Positions 39,433-50,096 are shown, numbered from the stretch's first letter. The stretch is 64,000 nucleotides of DNA from Cyclobacteriaceae bacterium (GCA_958296015.1 CATQIH010000029.1:1-64000), one strand, 5' to 3'. Notes: generated from the letters alone by a model not told the origin. Made by a program: numbers and translations.

Positions 39433-40776
39433 TCATCCAAATATACTTGCCAGCAGCCCTTTCTTCTTCCTGAGTGCCACTTTCCGTTCGGGATAAGTCT
39501 GGTTAAATGTGTCAATAATCTCTTCTTCGTACTGTTTGAAAAACTCAGGATCAAAATTCGCTTCTTTTAGATGCGACATCACATGCTCAATGGTCGCTTT
39601 TTCTTTGATCCATCGGTCGCAGACCACGTGTTTGTAGCGGATACCCATCAGGTTGAAGCCTCGCACAGCACCACTTGCCCGTTCGAATACGATTCTTACT
39701 GCTTTTTCTCCAGCTTCATGCTTCCAGTAAAAGTGCTCTTCATCGTCTGCCGGTTTGGCATTGACCGTGCCATACACTTGATATTCTATATCGATGAACT
39801 TAGCAGAATTGAAGAACACGCCAGGAATATATTTCGTCTTTTTTCCGCAGATAGTCTGGGCCACCGTTTCGCCTTGCATGCGGGCACTGTACCAGATTTG
39901 CTCTATGTTTTTTCTGCCGACAGGTGCCGTCTGATGTTGCGCACAGTCGCCTACGGCATACACATCAGGAATGTTTGTTTGCAAAAACTCATTCACCACA
40001 ATGCCTTTGTCTGTAGCAATTTCAGCGTTTTCAAGAAAAGCAATATTAGGCTTCACACCAATGGTGATACCCACAAACTGGCAGGGAATTTCTTCATCGT
40101 GTATGGTGATCACAGAACGAACCCGCCCCTGCGCATCTCCTTTGATTTCTTTAAGTCCTGACTGGGTTTTTAAATTAATGCCATAATTCTGCAAGTGGCG
40201 GCTTACCATATAGGCTTCTTCAAGGGGCAACGTATTTTGCCAGTAGGCATCTTCTCTGATCAGGATGGTGACCGGAATATGCCGTGAGTGCAGGCATTCA
40301 GCCATTTCTACACCGATAAGTCCACCGCCTACGATCACTGCCCCAAAGATGTGCTGTGTATTTTGCTCCATCAGTTCAATATCCTGAAGCGTAACCATAC
40401 CTTGTACGCCCTGTAATTCTTCTCCAGGCCAGCCTGCTCTGTTGCCCTGCGAACCGGTAGCCAGGATAAGCGTGTCGTAAGATATAGGTTCCTGCTGCTG
40501 AAGCTTGAGCTGCTTGTTGGCGGTGTCTACCTGCGTTACATAGTCTCTGACGAGTTGTATGTCATTTTTTTGCCAGAACCAGTCTTCGTAAGGTTTGGTA
40601 TGCTCATAGGTCATGTGACCCATGTAGATATACATCAGCGCAGTGCGCGAATAAAAATAATCGGTTTCGGCAGAGATGACTACGATCTGGCAGTCAGCTG
40701 TACTTTGCTGCTTGCGAATATGCCGTGCCGCTGTGATGCCTGCTACGCCATTGCCAATGATACAGATTTTTTTCAT
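39433..40776 (-). CDS. NAD(P)/FAD-dependent oxidoreductase
   Basis: KKICIIGNGVAGITAARHIRKQ; TLILATGSQGNR; GAVIVGGGLIGVEMAE; DVYAVGDCAQ. Confidence 0.92.
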   Translation of the reverse strand: MKKICIIGNGVAGITAARHIRKQQSTADCQIVVISAETDYFYSRTALMYIYMGHMTYEHTKPYEDWFWQKNDIQLVRDYVTQVDTANKQLKLQQQEPISYDTLILATGSQGNRAGWPGEELQGVQGMVTLQDIELMEQNTQHIFGAVIVGGGLIGVEMAECLHSRHIPVTILIREDAYWQNTLPLEEAYMVSRHLQNYGINLKTQSGLKEIKGDAQGRVRSVITIHDEEIPCQFVGITIGVKPNIAFLENAEIATDKGIVVNEFLQTNIPDVYAVGDCAQHQTAPVGRKNIEQIWYSARMQGETVAQTICGKKTKYIPGVFFNSAKFIDIEYQVYGTVNAKPADDEEHFYWKHEAGEKAVRIVFERASGAVRGFNLMGIRYKHVVCDRWIKEKATIEHVMSHLKEANFDPEFFKQYEEEIIDTFNQTYPERKVALRKKKGLLASIFG

Positions 40777-40876
40777 GTGCGAAGAAATATTTTAGCTTTC
40801 TAAGTTAGTGTTCAAACGATAGCTCAAATGTCAGACATACGACAGCCGATCATATTTTGTACCCTATACACAACTG

Positions 40877-41473
40877 CTACCCAACTTTTTTATGCGCATC
40901 AGACGCAGAATTTCCGGAAATATCCGTTCCGGGAACCTCCGTTCCGGGAACCTCCGTTCCGGGAACCTCCATGACGGTACCACATTGGTTGCAGGTGCGT
41001 AGCTCTAGTGAATTGTGAAACTTATTGATCACAACGGGGAGTTCCTCTACGATATTGGTGAGTGGAAAAAATTCTTCATACAACTTGTTGCCGCAATTTT
41101 CACAAAACCAAAGCAAGCCATCGGTATGTTCTTCCGAGCGTTTTTTCTCTATCACAAGTCCAATCGTATTGGCAGGTCGGCGCGGACTATGGGGTGTTTT
41201 GGCAGGACATAGGAAAATATCGCCTTCGCTGATGACAATATCGCGGGTTTCACCATTTTCCCGTATCTTTACAGTGATTTCGCCTTCCAATTGATAAAAG
41301 AATTCCTCTGTTTCGTTGTAATGAAAATCTTTGCGTGCATTGGGCCCGCCTACTACCATCACAATAAAATCTCCGGCATCCTGGTATATTTGTGCATTGC
41401 CTACGGGAGGCTTAAGTATATCACGATGTTCGTCTATCCATTTTTTCAGGTTGAAAGCACCGGTAATTGCCAT
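40877..41473 (-). CDS. 3-hydroxyanthranilate 3,4-dioxygenase
   Basis: FNLKKWIDEHRDILKPPVGNAQIYQDAGDFIVMVVGGPNARKDFHYNETEEFFYQLEGEITVKI; LCPAKTPHSPRRPANTIGLVIEKKR; C-terminal CENCGNKLYEE...CNQCGTVME rubredoxin-like Cys pairs. Confidence 0.92.
   Translation of the reverse strand: MAITGAFNLKKWIDEHRDILKPPVGNAQIYQDAGDFIVMVVGGPNARKDFHYNETEEFFYQLEGEITVKIRENGETRDIVISEGDIFLCPAKTPHSPRRPANTIGLVIEKKRSEEHTDGLLWFCENCGNKLYEEFFPLTNIVEELPVVINKFHNSLELRTCNQCGTVMEVPGTEVPGTEVPGTDISGNSASDAHKKVG
40920..40970. repeat. 15-nt tandem repeat within dioxygenase C-terminus
   Basis: CCTCCGTTCCGGGAA iterated three times plus a partial copy; encodes (V-P-G-T-E) repeats. Confidence 0.8.
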
Positions 41474-41601
41474 ATTTGCTGATTTTTGATGTTTATTAAA
41501 TGATGAACCCAGTGAGATTGTGTGTCAAACAATCTGCTCGTAAATATTATTGAATATTCACGGAAAGATATAATATTGTAAGCAAAAATATACGCGCAAC
41601 T

Positions 41602-41994
41602 ATGGTAATAATGATTGATGACGATGAAGATGCTTTGGAGATTTATCAGCTACTGCTCGATAAGACAAGCTGTGCACAGCATTTTTATACCTTCAATAGT
41701 GGTAATAAGGCATTTGATTTTCTGGATCAGTGCATCAAAGAAAAGCAAACATTTCCAAAATATATTTTGCTGGACCTGAATATGCCGGGTATCAGTGGCA
41801 TTGACTTTATAGAAAAATATGAAAGTCAATACACGCCGCAATATGCAGACACAAAAATCATCATGCTCACCAGTTCTGTCAGAGAATCAGATAATGAAAT
41901 TGCTTTAAGCTACAACGCGGTAGCGGCATTTAAAAACAAGCCAATGGCAAAAAATGATTTGATGGCCATGATTCAGGAGAGTATTGAAAGCTAA
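41602..41994 (+). CDS. single-domain response regulator (CheY-like)
   Basis: MVIMIDDDEDALEIYQLLL, YILLDLNMPGISGIDF, IIMLTSS, NKPMAKNDL. Confidence 0.92.
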   Translation: MVIMIDDDEDALEIYQLLLDKTSCAQHFYTFNSGNKAFDFLDQCIKEKQTFPKYILLDLNMPGISGIDFIEKYESQYTPQYADTKIIMLTSSVRESDNEIALSYNAVAAFKNKPMAKNDLMAMIQESIES

Positions 41995-42010
41995 AATCCC
42001 ACTTCATAAA

Positions 42011-42036
42011 AAAAGCCTTCAAAAATGAAGGCTTTT
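42011..42036. terminator. bidirectional intrinsic terminator
   Basis: AAAAGCCTTC AAAAAT GAAGGCTTTT, perfect 10-bp stem with A/T tails. Confidence 0.8.
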
Positions 42037-42039
42037 CTG

Positions 42040-42111
42040 TAGTCCGTAGGGGAATCGAACCCCTGTTACCAGGATGAAAACCTGGCGTCCTAACCCCTAG
42101 ACGAACGGACC
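42040..42111 (-). tRNA. tRNA-Glu (anticodon TTC)
   Basis: Reverse complement GGTCCGTTCGTCTAGGGGTTAGGACGCCAGGTTTTCATCCTGGTAACAGGGGTTCGATTCCCCTACGGACTA; cloverleaf with CCAGG-TTTTCAT-CCTGG anticodon arm and GGTTCGATTCC T-arm. Confidence 0.95.
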
Positions 42112-42202
42112 AGGCCATAAAGACCATCACTTGTGCAAGCAGCGATAGAAGGTTAAAATAATTGAAAATAAGCGTCAATCCATTGTGCGACGTGCCGCTT
42201 AG

Positions 42203-42274
42203 TAGTCCGTAGGGGAATCGAACCCCTGTTACCAGGATGAAAACCTGGCGTCCTAACCCCTAGACGAACGGACC
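42203..42274 (-). tRNA. tRNA-Glu (anticodon TTC), identical second copy
   Basis: Sequence identical to 42040-42111. Confidence 0.95.
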
Positions 42275-42651
42275 GAGTTGTGCAAACCGTCAGTCACCAT
42301 TTAAAGTAGAAGCTAAAATGTTAAGCTTTAACGCAAATCATATAGCCTTTTCCCATTTGAGAGTGCAAATATAGCAGAGACATTTTATTTTTCCAAAATC
42401 GTCAAAAAGAATTTGAGGCTTCTGCCGTAAAATTGACTGGTGAGAATTTATTCCTGAATAACCCGTACTAATTGAAGTTGACATAGTACAATGTGTTTTC
42501 ATACGAATATTCCACAATAGCAGGCTATTTTTAACGCCTTCATCATTTCATTTGCAGGAACTATTCCCTTCAGCAGTTCCGACTATCACGTTTAATCCTT
42601 ACTTTTGCTGTTTAAAAATACGCTATCCAACAGATTATCTGATAAATTCAT

Positions 42652-44406
42652 ATGCCACTAAGCGATCAGGAAGTTAGAAGACGCGAGGAACGGGAAGAAC
42701 TGGAGAAACTAGGAATTAATCCTTATCCCGCAGAGCCTTTTGAGATCAATGCAAGTGTAGAAAATATCTTGCAGCATTACAACTCAGAAAACCAGACCAA
42801 CAAGGCTAAATATGAGGATGTAAGTTTGGCTGGGCGCATCATGAGCCAGCGTATCATGGGTTCGGCTTCTTTTGCCGAAATTCAGGATGCCACCGGGCGC
42901 ATTCAACTCTACATACAACGCGATGAGATCTGCCCGGAAGAAGATAAAACGCTCTACAATACGGTCTTCAAAAAACTGCTAGATATTGGCGACATTGTGG
43001 GTGTTAGAGGTTATGTATTCACCACCCAAACCGGCGAGACCACCATTCATGTCAAAAGCTTTAAACTGCTGACCAAATCGCTGCGACCTTTGCCCATTGT
43101 AAAGGAGGCAGAAGATGAGGAAGGAAATATGGTCACGTACGATGCCTTCGCCGATCCTGAGCAACGTTACCGCCAGCGTTATGTAGACCTGATTGTGAAT
43201 CCGCAGGTGCGGGAGACTTTCAAAAAACGCACGCAACTGGTCAATTCCATGCGTTCATTCCTCACCGATCAAGGTTATATGGAAGTGGAAACGCCCATCT
43301 TGCAACCTTTGTATGGTGGTGCAGCGGCGCGTCCTTTCAAAACACACCACAATACGCTCGATATGACGCTTTACTTGCGTATTGCCAATGAATTGTACCT
43401 GAAAAGGCTAATCGTGGGCGGCTTTGATGGGGTTTTTGAGTTTGCCAAAGATTTCCGCAACGAAGGCATGTCGCGTTTTCACAACCCGGAGTTTACGCAA
43501 GTAGAACTGTATGTGGCCTACAAAGACTACAATTGGATGATGGACCTGGTGGAAGAAATGGTAGAGAAAGTAGCCATCGCCCTGCATGGCACCACAGAGG
43601 TGCAGGTAGGCAAAAATATAATCAACTTCCAGCGTCCCTGGAAACGCTTTACCATGTTTGAAGCCATTGAGCACTACACCAACATCGATATCAGTGAAAT
43701 GAATGAGCAGCAGCTCCGCGAAACCTGTAAGAAGCTAAATATCAAAGTAGACGATAGCATGGGTAAAGGCAAACTGATTGATGAGATATTTGGCGAATAT
43801 GGCGAACCAAAACTCATCCAGCCTACTTTTATTACAGATTATCCGATAGAAATGTCACCGCTGGCCAAGAAGCACCGCACCAAAGAAGGGCTGGTAGAGC
43901 GGTTTGAAGCGATCTGCAACGGCAAAGAGATTTGCAATGCCTTCTCCGAACTCAACGACCCGATAGACCAGCGTGAGCGATTTGAAGAGCAGCTTACCCT
44001 GGGCAAACGAGGCGATGAAGAAGCAATGGTGCTCGATGAAGACTTTTTGCGTGCCCTGGAATATGGTATGCCGCCCACCGCAGGGTTGGGCATCGGCATA
44101 GACCGCCTATCGATGATCATGACCAACAGCCAGTCTATCCAGGATGTGCTGTTCTTCCCGCAGATGAAACCCGAAGTAAGAAAAAAAGAATCTACCGACG
44201 AAGAGTTTGTCAGCCACGGCGTGCGTGCCGAGCTGGTGCCTATTTTGCATAAGCTGGGCATCTTAAATACAGAGCAGTTTGCCAAATCTTCACCCAGCAA
44301 GCTACACAACGATATCTGCGGTATGCGCAAAAAGATGAAACTCAAAGACGTGAAAAATCCTACAAAAGAAGAAGTAGCGGAGTGGATTGAAAAAGCACAA
44401 CAGTAG
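42652..44406 (+). CDS. lysS: lysyl-tRNA synthetase (class II)
   Basis: [94 protein letters not shown]. Confidence 0.97.
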   Translation: MPLSDQEVRRREEREELEKLGINPYPAEPFEINASVENILQHYNSENQTNKAKYEDVSLAGRIMSQRIMGSASFAEIQDATGRIQLYIQRDEICPEEDKTLYNTVFKKLLDIGDIVGVRGYVFTTQTGETTIHVKSFKLLTKSLRPLPIVKEAEDEEGNMVTYDAFADPEQRYRQRYVDLIVNPQVRETFKKRTQLVNSMRSFLTDQGYMEVETPILQPLYGGAAARPFKTHHNTLDMTLYLRIANELYLKRLIVGGFDGVFEFAKDFRNEGMSRFHNPEFTQVELYVAYKDYNWMMDLVEEMVEKVAIALHGTTEVQVGKNIINFQRPWKRFTMFEAIEHYTNIDISEMNEQQLRETCKKLNIKVDDSMGKGKLIDEIFGEYGEPKLIQPTFITDYPIEMSPLAKKHRTKEGLVERFEAICNGKEICNAFSELNDPIDQRERFEEQLTLGKRGDEEAMVLDEDFLRALEYGMPPTAGLGIGIDRLSMIMTNSQSIQDVLFFPQMKPEVRKKESTDEEFVSHGVRAELVPILHKLGILNTEQFAKSSPSKLHNDICGMRKKMKLKDVKNPTKEEVAEWIEKAQQ

Positions 44407-44413
44407 CATTGGG

Positions 44414-44893
44414 ATGGACGAATATGAAATAGATAAGCTTATAAAAATAGATAAAACTATTTATCCACCTCTTCCTAGAGATTATAAGATAGAGGGGAAT
44501 CATAAGAGAAAAAATTTTAAAATCTAGACTGCGGATAGTAAAGAAATTTTTTCTGTATTTATGCGCCAAAATTTAGATTTTCATGAAAATTTCTCCATAG
44601 GACTGATCTACCATGCGCTAGATGGGCGCAAAATACATCTTCTAAGAATGAATGGCAATCACGGGGAAACAGTAGAAAACCCTTTGCGCCCATCACCTCA
44701 TTTTGGTTATCATATCCACAAAATAACGCCAGAAGAGATCGCAGATGGAGCATATTATGAACCCAAATTTAGTCAGTTAACTAATAAGTATGAATCCTTT
44801 GATCAAGTGATCTATTATTTCTTAAAATACGTTAACATTGTAGATTACAGTTCTTATTTTAAGAACACTGATCAACTTTCTATCTTTGATTAG
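44414..44893 (+). pseudogene. DUF1828-partner protein interrupted by one in-frame TAG (DUF6978-like, tentative)
   Basis: ATG 44414: MDEYEIDKLIKIDKTIYPPLPRDYKIEGNHKRKNFKI*TADSKEIFSVFMRQNLDFHENFSIGLIYHALDGRKIHLLRMNGNHGE...FGYHIHKITPEEIADG..., one uninterrupted frame except TAG 44525-44527. Confidence 0.65.
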
Positions 44894-44896
44894 ATA

Positions 44897-45685
44897 GTGA
44901 ATATAGAAAAGGAAATAACAGAGAAAATAGGTAAAAATTTCAGGTTGAAAGAAAAACGTCCTGGGGTTTATCAACTTTTTGCGCCTTTCTATCATGAAGA
45001 TGGTGATATGTATGATATATTTCTTAAAAGGACAGAGCATGTTCAATCAGAAGATAAGTTTTTGAAACTAACTGATTATGGAATGACTTTGATGAGACTT
45101 TCCTATGCATATGACTTGGATACTCCAAACAAAGAAAAAATACTTCATAAGATATTAGCTTCAAATTACCTTAAACTAGATGAAAAGGGTAGGATATACC
45201 TTGAGACTGATTTAGAAAATCTCATTTCATCCATATTAATCTTTGCCCAGGGAATAGCAAAAGTCAGTAACATGAAGTTATACCAAAGAGAAGTTGTTCA
45301 TAGTCTGTTTTTTGACACGCTGAAAGAATTTATTGAAAACAGTTTAGCCCAATACCAACCTGTAAAGAATTACCATCCTCTTTCAAATGAAGCAGAGTAT
45401 GAAGTAGATTACTTCTTCAACAATAGACAAAGACCTTTATATCTTTTTGGCGTAAACAGCAGCTCGAAGGCTAAACTTGCCACTATATCTTGCTTAAAGT
45501 TTCAAAATGAAAAGGTTCCGTTCAAAAGTATTATTGTTTTAGAAGATATTGATGTTCTTCCTAAAGAGGACTCTAAAAGATTGATGTCAGTTTCAGATAA
45601 GCAATTCCCTTCTATTGAGGACTTTGAGAAAAATGGACAAAAGTACTTCGAGCGGGAATCAGAGCTTGAAGTAGGAATCAGATAA
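44897..45685 (+). CDS. DUF1828/DUF1829 domain protein
   Basis: GVYQLFAPFYHEDGDMYDIFLKR...DKFLKLTDYGMTLMRLSYAYDLDTPNKEKILHKILASNYLKLDEKGRIYLET; GTG start 4 nt after the preceding stop. Confidence 0.75.
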   Translation: MNIEKEITEKIGKNFRLKEKRPGVYQLFAPFYHEDGDMYDIFLKRTEHVQSEDKFLKLTDYGMTLMRLSYAYDLDTPNKEKILHKILASNYLKLDEKGRIYLETDLENLISSILIFAQGIAKVSNMKLYQREVVHSLFFDTLKEFIENSLAQYQPVKNYHPLSNEAEYEVDYFFNNRQRPLYLFGVNSSSKAKLATISCLKFQNEKVPFKSIIVLEDIDVLPKEDSKRLMSVSDKQFPSIEDFEKNGQKYFERESELEVGIR

Positions 45686-45693
45686 ATAGTAAG

Positions 45694-46176
45694 ATGAACA
45701 TACGCATAGGCTTTGGATACGATGTACACCAGCTGGAAGCAGGCCGAGACTTCTGGCTGGGTGGTATAAAATTAGACCATACACATGGGGCCAAAGGGCA
45801 TTCGGATGCCGATGCGCTTATCCATGCTATCTGCGATGCCATCCTGGGCGCAGCCGACCTGCGCGATATTGGCTACCATTTTCCAGATACCGATCCGAAA
45901 TACAAAGGCATAGGCAGCAATATTCTGCTGAAAGAAGTGATGATACTGCTGCGCAAAGAAGGTTATGAATTAGGCAATATAGATGCTACCGTGTGTCTGG
46001 AAGCACCCAAAGTGAATCCGCACATAGTAGCTATGAAAAAGTGTATGGCAGAGGTGATGAGCATAGAGGAACACAATATCTCTATCAAAGCTACCACATC
46101 CGAGAAAATGGGCTTTGTAGGCCGCAAAGAAGGCGTGGCTGTTCATGCAGTGGTGCTGATCTACCGGGAAAAATAA
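45694..46176 (+). CDS. ispF: 2-C-methyl-D-erythritol 2,4-cyclodiphosphate synthase
   Basis: MNIRIGFGYDVHQLEAGRDFWLGGIKLDHTHGAKGHSDADALIHAICDAILGAADLRDIGYHFPDTDP. Confidence 0.97.
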   Translation: MNIRIGFGYDVHQLEAGRDFWLGGIKLDHTHGAKGHSDADALIHAICDAILGAADLRDIGYHFPDTDPKYKGIGSNILLKEVMILLRKEGYELGNIDATVCLEAPKVNPHIVAMKKCMAEVMSIEEHNISIKATTSEKMGFVGRKEGVAVHAVVLIYREK

Positions 46177-46225
46177 AAACGCTTTGGGCTCGTTTACGTT
46201 AATTTTCTAAAAACTGATAACTATT

Positions 46226-46918
46226 GTGAATAAAGATATTCAGCTTATGGAAACCCGCGATGGCTCGCATACTTTATTAAATGTGGCCATGGACGAAACC
46301 TATCATTCCCGACATGGGGCCTTGCAGGAATCAGAGTACGTCTTTATCGAAAAGGGCTTGTATCACTGGATGGAGCACCATCAGCAGGAGCAGGAAATCA
46401 ACATTCTGGAAGTGGGTATGGGCACCGGCCTGAATACGATACTGACGGTCAGGGAAGCACTCCAGCACTTACACATTCATTTCCATTATACCACGCTGGA
46501 GCCTTACCCGGTAGACGAAGAAATGGTAGAAAAGCTCAACTATCTACGATTTCTGCCTAAAATCTATACCATACAAGCCAAGTTCAGGGAGTTGCATGCC
46601 TGCGCCTGGGAAGAAACCGTGCCTTTGCTGGATAACTTTACGTTGCTCAAACTCAAGCAGAAGCTGGAAGATATAGACTCGCAGCCCTGCTGTTATGATC
46701 TGGTATATTTCGATGCCTTTGCGCCTAACAAACAGGAGGAAATGTGGGTGCCCGAAATTCTGGAAAAGGTAGTCCATATGATGCGCCCCTCCGGCGTGTT
46801 TGTCACCTATTCTGCCAAAGGCCAGGTCAAAAGAGACCTAAAAACATTGGGTCTTACAGTGGAAACGCTGCCAGGTCCGCCACACAAAGCAGAAATGGTA
46901 AGAGCCACGAAACCATAG
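46226..46918 (+). CDS. mnmD: tRNA mnm5s2U34 methyltransferase MnmD-like
   Basis: TLLNVAMDETYHSRHGALQESEYVFIEKGL; ILEVGMGTGLNTILT; YDLVYFDAFAPNKQEEMWVPEIL; GVFVTYSAKGQVKRDLKTLGLTVETLPGPPHKAEMVRATK. Confidence 0.9.
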   Translation: MNKDIQLMETRDGSHTLLNVAMDETYHSRHGALQESEYVFIEKGLYHWMEHHQQEQEINILEVGMGTGLNTILTVREALQHLHIHFHYTTLEPYPVDEEMVEKLNYLRFLPKIYTIQAKFRELHACAWEETVPLLDNFTLLKLKQKLEDIDSQPCCYDLVYFDAFAPNKQEEMWVPEILEKVVHMMRPSGVFVTYSAKGQVKRDLKTLGLTVETLPGPPHKAEMVRATKP

Positions 46919-46927
46919 ATCATGGTA

Positions 46928-47350
46928 CTATTCAGCCGCAAAGATACGGCTCTTGTCTTTGAAAGATTTGAACTCCAGGGCATTGCCACTGGGGTCTAGA
47001 AAAAACATGGTGGCTTGCTCACCTACCTGACCTTTGAATCGCACGTGCGGCTCTATGACAAAGACAATGTCATGCTGCCGTAGCTTTTCTGCCAGTGCTT
47101 CCCACTGTTCCCAGTCCAGTATAGCCCCAAAATGGCGTACCGGCACCTGGTCGCCATCCACTTCGTTGGCAGCAGCTTTTCTTACTTCTTCCGGCTTGAG
47201 GTGCGCTGTGATCTGATGGCCAAAAAAATTGAAGTCAATCCATTTTTCAGATGTTCGGCCAATACTGCATTCCAGCAAGTCGCCATAGAAATCTCGGGTC
47301 TCTATCAGACTGGCTACCGGAAAAGCTAAGTGAAAAGGTGTGTTACTCAT
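46928..47350 (-). CDS. VOC (glyoxalase/dioxygenase) family protein
   Basis: [46 protein letters not shown]...[17 protein letters not shown]. Confidence 0.9.
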   Translation of the reverse strand: MSNTPFHLAFPVASLIETRDFYGDLLECSIGRTSEKWIDFNFFGHQITAHLKPEEVRKAAANEVDGDQVPVRHFGAILDWEQWEALAEKLRQHDIVFVIEPHVRFKGQVGEQATMFFLDPSGNALEFKSFKDKSRIFAAE

Positions 47351-47511
47351 GATATTTCGTAAGTTTGATGCTCTTAATGTTAACAAGTACCTACGTAAAG
47401 TGTCTTTAAATTTATAAAAAAAGAAACTATACTACTGAAACGCGTTCTAGAAGATTTTACTCTGGTCCCGGTGGGGCATCAGTTCCGTCTCCGGTCTTCA
47501 GACTATAAAAC

Positions 47512-48126
47512 ATGACATATCAGGAAATCAACCAGGCTATCGGCAATATAGATATTTATCTGCTGGATCAGATCTTAAAAGGAAGATTCATACCTCCTGC
47601 CCGTGTGCTGGATGCTGGCTGCGGAGAAGGGCGCAACCTGACATATTTTATCCGCAACGGCTTTGATGTGTGGGGCGTAGATACCAATCCGTCGGCAATT
47701 CGCATGATGCAAATGATGGGTAAATCACTGCATCCTTCTTTTGATGCCGAAAAACTGATGGTCAGTGATGTAGCCGATATGCCTTTCCCACCGGAAAGTT
47801 TTGATGTTGTGATCAGCTCGGCGGTGCTGCACTTTGCCAGTGATGAAGCAAATTTTAACGACATGTTCCGGGAAATAGCCCGCGTATTGAAGCCTGGGAG
47901 CATCTTGTTTGCCAGGCTGGCTACCACCTACGGTGTGGAAAATAACCTTGAGCCGCTGGGCAACCATTGGCACAAGATGAAAGATGGCAACGAGCTTTTC
48001 CTACCTTCCCGTGAGATGTTGCATGAAACCTGCCAAAAGCTATCGTTCAACTATCTAGAACCCTTTAAGACCGTTGTGGTAGAAGACATCAGGAGCATGG
48101 CTGTGCTGGTGTTGCAAAAAAAATGA
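47512..48126 (+). CDS. class I SAM-dependent methyltransferase
   Basis: RVLDAGCGEGRNLTYFIRNGFDVWGVDTNPSAI; MPFPPESFDVVISSAVLHFA. Confidence 0.92.
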   Translation: MTYQEINQAIGNIDIYLLDQILKGRFIPPARVLDAGCGEGRNLTYFIRNGFDVWGVDTNPSAIRMMQMMGKSLHPSFDAEKLMVSDVADMPFPPESFDVVISSAVLHFASDEANFNDMFREIARVLKPGSILFARLATTYGVENNLEPLGNHWHKMKDGNELFLPSREMLHETCQKLSFNYLEPFKTVVVEDIRSMAVLVLQKK

Positions 48127-48173
48127 CTGCCTGCTTAGGCAAACTTATTCTGCTGATGAAAAGTTAGAGAGTC

Positions 48174-48722
48174 ATGCGCAAAATCATGTTTTTTAGCCTT
48201 GCCTGCCTGCTCTTCGCCTGCAACCCTGACAAGTCGAGGAAAGTGGCGGCTAATCAGGCAAAGTTTACTACTTCTGACGCTTCCGAGCTATTCTTCAAAA
48301 ATGTACGGCAGCTTTACTATGATAAAAATACGCTTGAAGCAGCCAAACTGGACATATATAGAAGTACCGATCGGGATACCAACAGCACTGATACCGTGCT
48401 GAACCTTGCCATTGTTATCAACTGGCGATATGATGAGGCTTATTTGCTGGTAGAGCCAAGCGAACCCCTACAGGCACTTGATACTATCAAAATTTTGTGG
48501 AAAGATACCGCAGACCAGCAACAGGGATATTACTTGTATGCGGGCGGAAGCAAAGAAGATCAGTTTAACTTTGCAGCCACACTTTACGAGGGTATACAAA
48601 ATGGGCAGCAGTTTTTTTTAGATATACAGGGAAACCAGACAAAACTTATGGCAGACCGTAAGTCCAGAGAAGCATTTCGCAAAACCATGTTTGACTACTT
48701 CCGATTAGTAGATTTATTATAG
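48174..48722 (+). CDS. hypothetical lipoprotein
   Basis: Lipobox FSLACLLFACNPDKS. Confidence 0.55.
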   Translation: MRKIMFFSLACLLFACNPDKSRKVAANQAKFTTSDASELFFKNVRQLYYDKNTLEAAKLDIYRSTDRDTNSTDTVLNLAIVINWRYDEAYLLVEPSEPLQALDTIKILWKDTADQQQGYYLYAGGSKEDQFNFAATLYEGIQNGQQFFLDIQGNQTKLMADRKSREAFRKTMFDYFRLVDLL

Positions 48723-48977
48723 CCATTGGTAGATAAGGTATTCCCTATAGCCTAATGCGATCAAACTAAATACAACCTAAACAGTTGCCAATAGTTAAGA
48801 GTATAAGGTATCATTTGGCAATCATGATGATACGCTCATTTCCATTAATCACCATATCTATATATCAACCACTATTGATATTTGCTTTGTAAATATTTTA
48901 TAGATTTTTGGGCAAATCCTAATGAGGCAAATATCAGACTAGCTATTGCTAATAAAGTATTAACCCTGATAAGTTTT

Positions 48978-50096
48978 ATGAAAAACCGTTTTCCGATACA
49001 ATATAAACCCCTCTTATGGTTTATCCTCATACCAATAGTAGCTACAATACAGTCATGTGGCGGAGAAACAGACCAAGCTACTGCAAAAAATGTAGAGAAA
49101 CCCCAATCGCAGGTAATTGCTATAGAAGGTATGATTGTTAGTGCAAGCAAGGTGAACGATAAAATATTTGCTACAGGCACTTTGTTGCCTAACGAAGAAG
49201 TGGAGCTTCGTCCTGAAATATCCGGCAGGGTGACAGGAATTTATTTTGAGGAAGGAAACAAAGTAAAAGCCGGGCAATTGCTGGTTAAGATGGATGACAG
49301 CGAACTGAAAGCGCAGTTCAAAAAAGTGAAAGTACAGGAAAAACTAGCCAAGAGCGAAGAGCAACGCCAGCAGCAGTTGCTGGATATTGATGCGGTGAGC
49401 CAGGAAGAGTACGATATTTCTCTGAATCAGCTCAACACCCTGGAAGCAGAAATGGATTTGCTGGAAACACAAATCAGGAAAACCAGTATCTACGCTCCCT
49501 TTAGTGGCATTATTGGCCTGAGAAATGTGAGCAAGGGCGGCTACATCACGCCGTCCGACATAATTGCTTCTCTGCTACAGATTGACCCTATCAAGCTGGA
49601 ATTTTCTGTTCCTGAAGTATACAGCAGCAAGCTGAAAGACGGCGCCAAAGTAGATTTTGCTGTTTCCGGTATAGATAAAACTTTTACTGCCTCCGTCTAC
49701 GCCGTAGATTCCAGAATAGATATTAATACAAGAACAGTGAAAGCCAGGGCAAAGAGTGCCAACCCCGGCAATATCATGAGTCCCGGGGCATTTGCCAGAG
49801 TAGAAGTGGTGCTGCAAACCTATGAAAATGCGTTGCTCGTGCCTAGTGAAGCGATTCTAACAGAGCTTCAGGGGCAGAAAATATTTGTCGCCAAGAATGG
49901 CAAAGCACAATCGCAGCCTATCAAAACCGGTGTGCGTACGCAAAGTGCCGTGCAGGTGACAGAAGGACTAAGTGCGCAGGATACCGTGATCCTGACCGGT
50001 CTGATGTCGCTTCAGGACGGAGCCGCTATAGAGCTTAAAGAAATTAAGCAGCCGGATTTGGAAATGCATGTCGAACAACCTAATGTAGCTCTTTAA
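48978..50096 (+). CDS. RND efflux periplasmic adaptor (membrane fusion) subunit
   Basis: Biotinyl-lipoyl-like LRPEISGRVTGIYFEEGNKVKAGQLLVKMDDSELKAQ; IYAPFSGIIGLRNVSKGGYI; followed by RND pump. Confidence 0.93.
   Translation: MKNRFPIQYKPLLWFILIPIVATIQSCGGETDQATAKNVEKPQSQVIAIEGMIVSASKVNDKIFATGTLLPNEEVELRPEISGRVTGIYFEEGNKVKAGQLLVKMDDSELKAQFKKVKVQEKLAKSEEQRQQQLLDIDAVSQEEYDISLNQLNTLEAEMDLLETQIRKTSIYAPFSGIIGLRNVSKGGYITPSDIIASLLQIDPIKLEFSVPEVYSSKLKDGAKVDFAVSGIDKTFTASVYAVDSRIDINTRTVKARAKSANPGNIMSPGAFARVEVVLQTYENALLVPSEAILTELQGQKIFVAKNGKAQSQPIKTGVRTQSAVQVTEGLSAQDTVILTGLMSLQDGAAIELKEIKQPDLEMHVEQPNVAL

Noticed and set aside
42040-42274. 72-nt direct repeat
   Set aside because: It is two identical tRNA-Glu(TTC) genes in tandem, not a mobile element or attachment-site pair; no integrase is nearby.
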